From: Treponema sp. UBA1798
GTDB lineage: Bacteria > Spirochaetota > Spirochaetia > Treponematales > Treponemataceae
Direction of reading: 5' to 3'
Length of the DNA stretch: 38,589 nucleotides
NCBI GenBank assembly: GCA_002319875.1
Contig: DCFS01000248.1
Location: forward strand, 1-38,589
The position numbers were made by a program, and so were the translations under genes. Of the stretch, positions 34,088-38,589 are shown piece by piece; position 1 is the first letter of the stretch; every line of letters starts with the position of its first letter. The notes below the pieces were generated by a model. It saw only the letters and a list, made by a program, of their open reading frames with translations. It made no database searches and had not been told where the DNA came from.

Positions 34088-35644
34088 ATGAGTTTACCTG
34101 GCGGACGACCGGATATTATAGAAATGACAGGGATAACAAAAATTTTCCCTGGAGTTATAGCTAACGATGCTATTGACCTGTCAGTAAAAGAAAATGAAGT
34201 GCTTGCGCTGCTTGGTGAAAATGGAGCCGGAAAATCGACTCTTATGTCTATTTTGTTTGGTTCATACGATGCAGATGCCGGAATAATAAAAATCAGAGGA
34301 AAGGAAGTAAAAATAAAAGATCCCAATGATGCGACATCATTGGGAATCGGTATGGTTCATCAGCATTTTAAGCTTATACATAATTACAGTGTTGCGGAGA
34401 ACATAGTTCTGGGCCATGAACCGAAAAAAAAGTTTGGGCTTCTTGATCTTGATGCTGCAGAAAAAAAAGTAGAAGAGCTTTCAGGATTATACGGATTAAA
34501 GGTTAATCCAAAAGATAAGATAGAGGATATAACAGTTGGTATGCAGCAGCGTGTAGAAATCTTAAAAGTCCTATACCGCAATGCAGATATTATTATATTT
34601 GATGAACCGACAGCAGTGCTGACGCCGCTGGAAATAGACGATCTTATGCTTATAATACGACGCTTGAAAACTGAAGGAAAGACAATTATTATAATCACAC
34701 ATAAGCTCAGAGAAATTAAAGCTGTCGGAGATCGCTGTACTGTATTGCGTCGTGGAAAAGTTGTTGGAACAGTGAATGTAGCTGATGTCAGCGAACAGGA
34801 TCTGGCTGAAATGATGGTCGGTCGTGCAGTTAAATTTGAAATAGAGAAAAATCCACCTCATTTCAGAGAAACGGTACTCAGTATTGAAAATATATCGGTA
34901 AGGAATTCCCGTGGACAAATGGCAGTAAAAAATCTCTCGCTCAATGTCCGCGCAGGCGAAATAATGGGAGTTGCAGGGGTTGATGGCAATGGTCAGTCGG
35001 AGTTGCTCTTTGGTCTGACCGGTATGTCTCCGCTTGAAAGCGGTCGTATCCTGCTGCATGGTAAGGATATTTCAAGATATGCAATACGCCAGCGGATAGA
35101 AGCCGGTATGGGGCATATCCCGGAAGACCGGCAGAAGTACGGTCTTATAAAAGATTTTACTGTAGCTGAAAACGTTGCACTTAAAAATTATTACAAAGCA
35201 CCATATACTTTACATGGATGCGTTCTTGTTGAAACCGAAATGCAGAAAAGAGCTGATGAACTGATTTCAGCTTTTGATATCCGTGCAGGTAAAGGTTCTC
35301 TGACGCTTGCAGGAAGTATGTCAGGCGGAAATCAGCAGAAACTGATCATTGCGCGTGAAGTTGATATGGGAAGCGATGTACTTGTTGTGGCACAACCAAC
35401 CCGGGGTCTGGATGTAGGTGCTATTGAATATATTCGTCGGCGTATACTGGCAGAACGTGATAAAGGCCGTGCCATTCTGCTTATATCATTTGAACTTGAC
35501 GAAATAATGAATCTGTGTGACCGTATTGCGACTATTTCCAAGGGGACTATAGTCGGTGTGGCAAATTCCGGTGAAGTTACAGAGCGGGAGATCGGATTTA
35601 TGATGGCAGGTTCAAAAGACACCATAGCGGAGGAAACAGCATAA
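34088..35644 (+). CDS. BMP-type ABC transporter ATP-binding protein (two ABC domains)
   Basis: The 518-residue protein carries two fused nucleotide-binding domains. The first has Walker A GENGAGKST (residues about 42-50), TVGMQQRVEILK as the signature region and Walker B IIIFDEPTAVL. The second has a degenerate Walker A (GVDGNGQSE, lysine replaced by Gln), an intact signature SGGNQQK and VVAQPTRGLDVGA. This asymmetry is usual for the RbsA/YufO-like ATPases of sugar and nucleoside importers. With the next two permeases and PnrA it should form the purine-nucleoside transporter. AGAGG precedes the ATG by 6 bases. The stop overlaps the next start (TAATG). Confidence 0.93.
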   Translation: MSLPGGRPDIIEMTGITKIFPGVIANDAIDLSVKENEVLALLGENGAGKSTLMSILFGSYDADAGIIKIRGKEVKIKDPNDATSLGIGMVHQHFKLIHNYSVAENIVLGHEPKKKFGLLDLDAAEKKVEELSGLYGLKVNPKDKIEDITVGMQQRVEILKVLYRNADIIIFDEPTAVLTPLEIDDLMLIIRRLKTEGKTIIIITHKLREIKAVGDRCTVLRRGKVVGTVNVADVSEQDLAEMMVGRAVKFEIEKNPPHFRETVLSIENISVRNSRGQMAVKNLSLNVRAGEIMGVAGVDGNGQSELLFGLTGMSPLESGRILLHGKDISRYAIRQRIEAGMGHIPEDRQKYGLIKDFTVAENVALKNYYKAPYTLHGCVLVETEMQKRADELISAFDIRAGKGSLTLAGSMSGGNQQKLIIAREVDMGSDVLVVAQPTRGLDVGAIEYIRRRILAERDKGRAILLISFELDEIMNLCDRIATISKGTIVGVANSGEVTEREIGFMMAGSKDTIAEETA

Positions 35645-36789
35645 TGAATGATATTGGTATGATGAATAGAGAAGAAAAATTTACTTCCTTCCTTCTGCAT
35701 TCTGACGGTGCCGTTTCCGTACTGGTGGTTATTTTCGGTTTCCTTTTTGCAACATTACTTGTTATTACCGTCGGACGGAATCCTTCCGGCATTTATAAAT
35801 CCCTTCTGCAGGTTCTGACCGGTTATAATATCAATAATGGAAAATGGAATGCCCGTTATGTCGGTGACTGGCTTAATTATTCGGTGCCGTTTGTACTCTG
35901 CGGATTTTCGATGGCGTTTGCCGCTCGTGCAGGATTATTCAATATCGGTGGTGAAGGACAGTACATTATCGGTATGACCGTTGCCCAGCTTGTAGCGCTT
36001 ACTTTTCCTCTTGTTCCTTTTTTTCATGTTGCTATAGCAGTTATACTGGCAATCCTGGGCGGCGCCCTCTGGGGCGGAGTCGTAGGATATCTTAAAGCCC
36101 GCTTTGAGGTCTCGGAAGTAGTAGCTACAATCATGCTGAATTATATAGCCTTATACCTTTCGCGTATCATTACCATTGCGATTCCCGGTACAAATACGTA
36201 TAAAACCGTCAACTATCCGGAAACCGCAAGCTTGCGTCTGGGATTTCTTTCAGACATGACTAATGGTTCGACTCTGAATGCCGGATTTTTCCTGATGCTC
36301 ATATGTGTCATTTTTTATTGGTTTCTGCTTGAAAAAACGAATATGGGTTTCGGGCTTCGGGCTACAGGGTTTAACAAAGATGCTGCCCGTGCGGCAGGCA
36401 TACCTGTCGTTTCAAGTATTGTTATAGCTATGGCCGCATCAGGTGCGTATGCCGGACTCGGCGGTGGCCTCGTTGCACTTGGTTCATTCAGATATGGCCG
36501 GGTTATTGCAGGAATGGATAATTATGGTTTTACCGGAATTGCAGTTGCACTGGTAGGTAATAATACAGCATCAGGAACATTGTTTGCAGGACTTTTGTTT
36601 GGTATGCTTCAGGCTGCACAACCGCTTATGCAGACTAACAACATTCCGAAAGAAATTACCTTTATTATTCAGGGGCTTGTTGTGGTATTTATTTCACTTA
36701 AGACGGGACTTCGCATATTTCTTGTCTGGAATGAAAAACGTGAAAATATGAAAGCTGCATCGAAGACCGGAACGGGAGGAAAGAAGTGA
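35644..36789 (+). CDS. BMP-type ABC transporter permease, first subunit
   Basis: The 381-residue membrane protein has about eight to ten hydrophobic segments and BPD_transp_2 motifs: FNIGGEGQYIIGM (FNIG.EGQ), WGGVVGYLKARFEVSEVVATIMLNYIA, GFGLRATGFNKDAARAAGI and GFTGIAVALVGNNTASGTLFAGLLFG. These match the YufP-like nucleoside permeases that pair with BMP lipoproteins. A short cytoplasmic N-terminus and a Lys-rich C-terminal tail frame it. Its ATG overlaps the ATPase stop, and its TGA overlaps the GTG of the next permease. Confidence 0.92.
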   Translation: MNDIGMMNREEKFTSFLLHSDGAVSVLVVIFGFLFATLLVITVGRNPSGIYKSLLQVLTGYNINNGKWNARYVGDWLNYSVPFVLCGFSMAFAARAGLFNIGGEGQYIIGMTVAQLVALTFPLVPFFHVAIAVILAILGGALWGGVVGYLKARFEVSEVVATIMLNYIALYLSRIITIAIPGTNTYKTVNYPETASLRLGFLSDMTNGSTLNAGFFLMLICVIFYWFLLEKTNMGFGLRATGFNKDAARAAGIPVVSSIVIAMAASGAYAGLGGGLVALGSFRYGRVIAGMDNYGFTGIAVALVGNNTASGTLFAGLLFGMLQAAQPLMQTNNIPKEITFIIQGLVVVFISLKTGLRIFLVWNEKRENMKAASKTGTGGKK

Positions 36790-37691
36790 ATATATTCTTT
36801 GGGATGCTTCCTTCAATACTAATGATCGTTTCACCGATTATGATTACAGCGGCTGGTGGAATGGTCAGTGAACGTAGCGGAGTTACGAACATCGCACTTG
36901 AGGGGTTGATGGGGATAGGTGCATTTTGTGCTGCCGCCTCTCATGTGCTTATGGAACCTTTCGTGCCCGGTTCTGAATGGATCGCTCTTTTTATTGGTGC
37001 ATTTTTCGGGATGTTGTTTTCTGTAATACATGCATATGCATCGATATCACTTAATGCTGATCAGACGATTTCCGGTACGGGTATAAATTTGCTGGCTAAT
37101 GGTATTACAATTTTCTTTTCTCAGATATTATTTTCTGCTGATCGGACCAGACCTTATAAAGTTGGAATGATGCCCGGTTTTATGGGAATCTATCCAACAG
37201 CCTGGATAGCAGTCAGCATAATGCTTATCATATGGTTTGTTCTGTATAAATTACCGTTCGGACTACGGCTTCGTGCCTGTGGTGAGCATCCGGATGCTGC
37301 TGCTTCAGTCGGTATCAATGTACGGGCGCTCCGGTATTTTGCTGTACTTTTATCGGGTTTTCTTGCCGGCTTGGCAGGAGGATGCCTTGTATTGACGGAA
37401 ACAATCCAGTTTACGAGCAATACGATTAATGGAACAGGCTTTATTGCGCTTGCTGCTGTTTCTTTTGGCAGGTGGAATCCTCTGGGGGTTTCAGGTGCAT
37501 CATTATTGTTCGGAACGGCTGTTGCCTTTGCAATCTATGTGATAAATATTCCTGTCCTGAGTACGATGTTTCCATCAGAGTTTTTTAATCTTTTGCCGTA
37601 TGTAATAACACTGCTTGCTCTTGTTATTTTCAGCGGTAAAAATTATGCCCCTGCGGAAGATGGCAAACCGTATATAAGTGGTGCTTCATAA
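36786..37691 (+). CDS. BMP-type ABC transporter permease, second subunit
   Basis: The 301-residue membrane protein begins with GTG 36786, preceded by GGGAGGAAAG and overlapping the previous stop (GTGA). Motifs include MVSERSGVTNIALEGLMGIGAFCAA, SLNADQTISGTGINLLANG, FGLRLRACGEHPDAAASVGINV and FTSNTINGTGFIALAAVSFGRWNP, as in YufQ-like permeases. It is the second half of the transmembrane channel. Its stop overlaps the start of the HD-domain gene (TAATG), tying that gene to the transporter. Confidence 0.92.
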   Translation: MNIFFGMLPSILMIVSPIMITAAGGMVSERSGVTNIALEGLMGIGAFCAAASHVLMEPFVPGSEWIALFIGAFFGMLFSVIHAYASISLNADQTISGTGINLLANGITIFFSQILFSADRTRPYKVGMMPGFMGIYPTAWIAVSIMLIIWFVLYKLPFGLRLRACGEHPDAAASVGINVRALRYFAVLLSGFLAGLAGGCLVLTETIQFTSNTINGTGFIALAAVSFGRWNPLGVSGASLLFGTAVAFAIYVINIPVLSTMFPSEFFNLLPYVITLLALVIFSGKNYAPAEDGKPYISGAS

Positions 37692-38589
37692 TGCTTGACA
37701 AAAGATTTGTTTTACGGATTTTCGAGGCTTTTTCCATAGAACGCTGGAATGATCTGATAAGGCCATTCGATATAATAGAAATGGATAAAGCAGCCGAGAA
37801 AATGGTTCTGGCATATCTCATCGGAAAATTTGAAGAAAACCAGGGGAAGGAGATTGATTGGGAATGGATAATGTATGCATCCCTGTTTGATCTGCTGAAA
37901 AAAATTGCACTGTGCGATATAAAGTCTCCTGTACAGCATTTGATAAAAAAGGAGTTCCCGCAGGAATATGTGCGGTTGAATGAATGGGTACTGAACCAGT
38001 ATCGGCCTCTTATTTATGATGATGAACTTTTTTCACGATTTACCATGTATATCGGTCAGACCTCCGGATCAATACCTCTTGATGGAAAGGAAAAACTGAC
38101 CGTCCGAGTATTTAACGCTGCTCATAAATATTCCACGCTCCGCGAACTTGAAATGATTTCCCTGGTGAATGAACAGCATCGCCTTGATAAAATTGAAAAA
38201 GAGCTATATGCGGATATTCAAAAATATCTCGATCTCCGGGGATTACAACTACTGTTGACGAAACAGCGTCCATTTGAATTTCTTATGATTCTGGAACAAT
38301 TACGATTCCAGCGCAGGTGGAATCAGACTCCAAGAGTGCCTGTAACAAGTGTTTTAGGACATAGCTTTTTTGTTGCAATTATAACACTGCTTCTCTGCCG
38401 GGAAACAGGTATAAAAATGTCATTCCGGCGTCTTTATAATAACTTTTTCTGTGCTTTATTTCATGATTTACCTGAGGCTGTTACGCGGGATATTATTTCT
38501 CCGGTAAAGCAGGCAACTGACGAACTACCGCAGATTGTTAAAAAAATAGAAAATGAAATAGTAAAAAAAGAACTTGTCCCGCTTATGGA
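37691..38589 (+). CDS. HD-domain protein (YfbR/HD_3-like) with internal duplication, 3' end outside window
   Basis: At least 299 residues are encoded before the window ends. Residues about 209-272 (RRWNQTPRVPVTSVLGHSFF, then FFCALFHDLPEAVTRDIISPV) match the HD_3 nucleotidase-like phosphohydrolases, with metal ligands His224, His258 and Asp259. Residues about 18-81 repeat the same frame: ERWNDLIRPFDIIEMDKAAE, then ASLFDLLKKIALCDIKSPV. In that copy, however, the histidine and the HD pair are lost. YfbR-type enzymes remove phosphate from deoxynucleoside monophosphates, which would suit an operon importing purine nucleosides, but the substrate here is inferred only. Translation is coupled to the permease by a TAATG overlap. 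Confidence 0.8.
   Translation, partial: MLDKRFVLRIFEAFSIERWNDLIRPFDIIEMDKAAEKMVLAYLIGKFEENQGKEIDWEWIMYASLFDLLKKIALCDIKSPVQHLIKKEFPQEYVRLNEWVLNQYRPLIYDDELFSRFTMYIGQTSGSIPLDGKEKLTVRVFNAAHKYSTLRELEMISLVNEQHRLDKIEKELYADIQKYLDLRGLQLLLTKQRPFEFLMILEQLRFQRRWNQTPRVPVTSVLGHSFFVAIITLLLCRETGIKMSFRRLYNNFFCALFHDLPEAVTRDIISPVKQATDELPQIVKKIENEIVKKELVPLM

Noticed and set aside
1..38589. tRNA/rRNA genes, CRISPR arrays, insertion sequences, prophage genes
   Set aside because: No stretch shows tRNA or rRNA signatures, regular spaced repeats, transposase motifs or phage structural genes; nearly all bases are taken by recognisable chromosomal genes.

Overview
The window looks like chromosomal core sequence from a spirochaete of the genus Treponema or a close relative. 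The evidence is a purine-nucleoside-receptor (PnrA/TmpC-type) BMP lipoprotein with its ABC transporter, a PUR-domain nucleic-acid-binding protein of the kind called BpuR in Borrelia, and the block tmk / tamB-bamA-skp-mutS-comF, an order I recall from Borrelia as well. Base composition is moderate throughout. There is no sign of insertion sequences, prophage, CRISPR, rRNA or tRNA. Genes are packed tightly, with many 4-bp (ATGA/GTGA) or TAATG stop-start overlaps, and no intergenic gap exceeds about 130 bases.

Layout. (1) 1-12519, plus strand: the 3' end of a LolC/LolE-type permease gene; a protein-quality-control operon mcsA-mcsB-clpC with a tightly coupled valine-pyruvate aminotransferase gene; a three-gene NitT/TauT-type ABC importer behind its own promoter; a phosphoribosyltransferase; a large exported beta-rich protein; and rnhB. 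(2) 12533-16637, minus strand: an operon read as tmk, an unknown exported helical protein, aroB, a NifS-type cysteine desulfurase, and a PUR-domain protein. (3) 16689-27624, plus strand: the outer-membrane assembly genes tamB-bamA-skp, then mutS and comF. (4) 27614-32749: a well-formed promoter drives cheW, a degenerate DegT-like protein, NAD kinase, recN and an unknown helical protein. (5) 32746-38589: a promoter with repeat elements drives pnrA; a strong terminator follows; then come the ABC ATPase, two permeases and an HD-domain protein cut by the window end.

How they fit together: McsA-McsB-ClpC handles protein turnover, although the McsB here lacks the residues expected for arginine kinase activity. 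LolCE, TamB, BamA and Skp build the outer membrane. PnrA with its ABC components imports purine nucleosides; the phosphoribosyltransferase and the HD protein could act in the same salvage network. RecN, MutS and RNase HII serve genome maintenance.

The points most worth a second look are the McsB-like protein with a broken active site, a DegT-family protein with no PLP lysine, an HD protein with a visible internal duplication whose first copy has lost its metal ligands, a thymidylate kinase whose P-loop lysine is replaced by threonine, and repeat-bearing promoters before mcsA, cheW and pnrA. Start codons were moved from the longest open frame where a Shine-Dalgarno sequence or stop-start overlap decided it. 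All family assignments come from reading motifs by eye, not from database searches.
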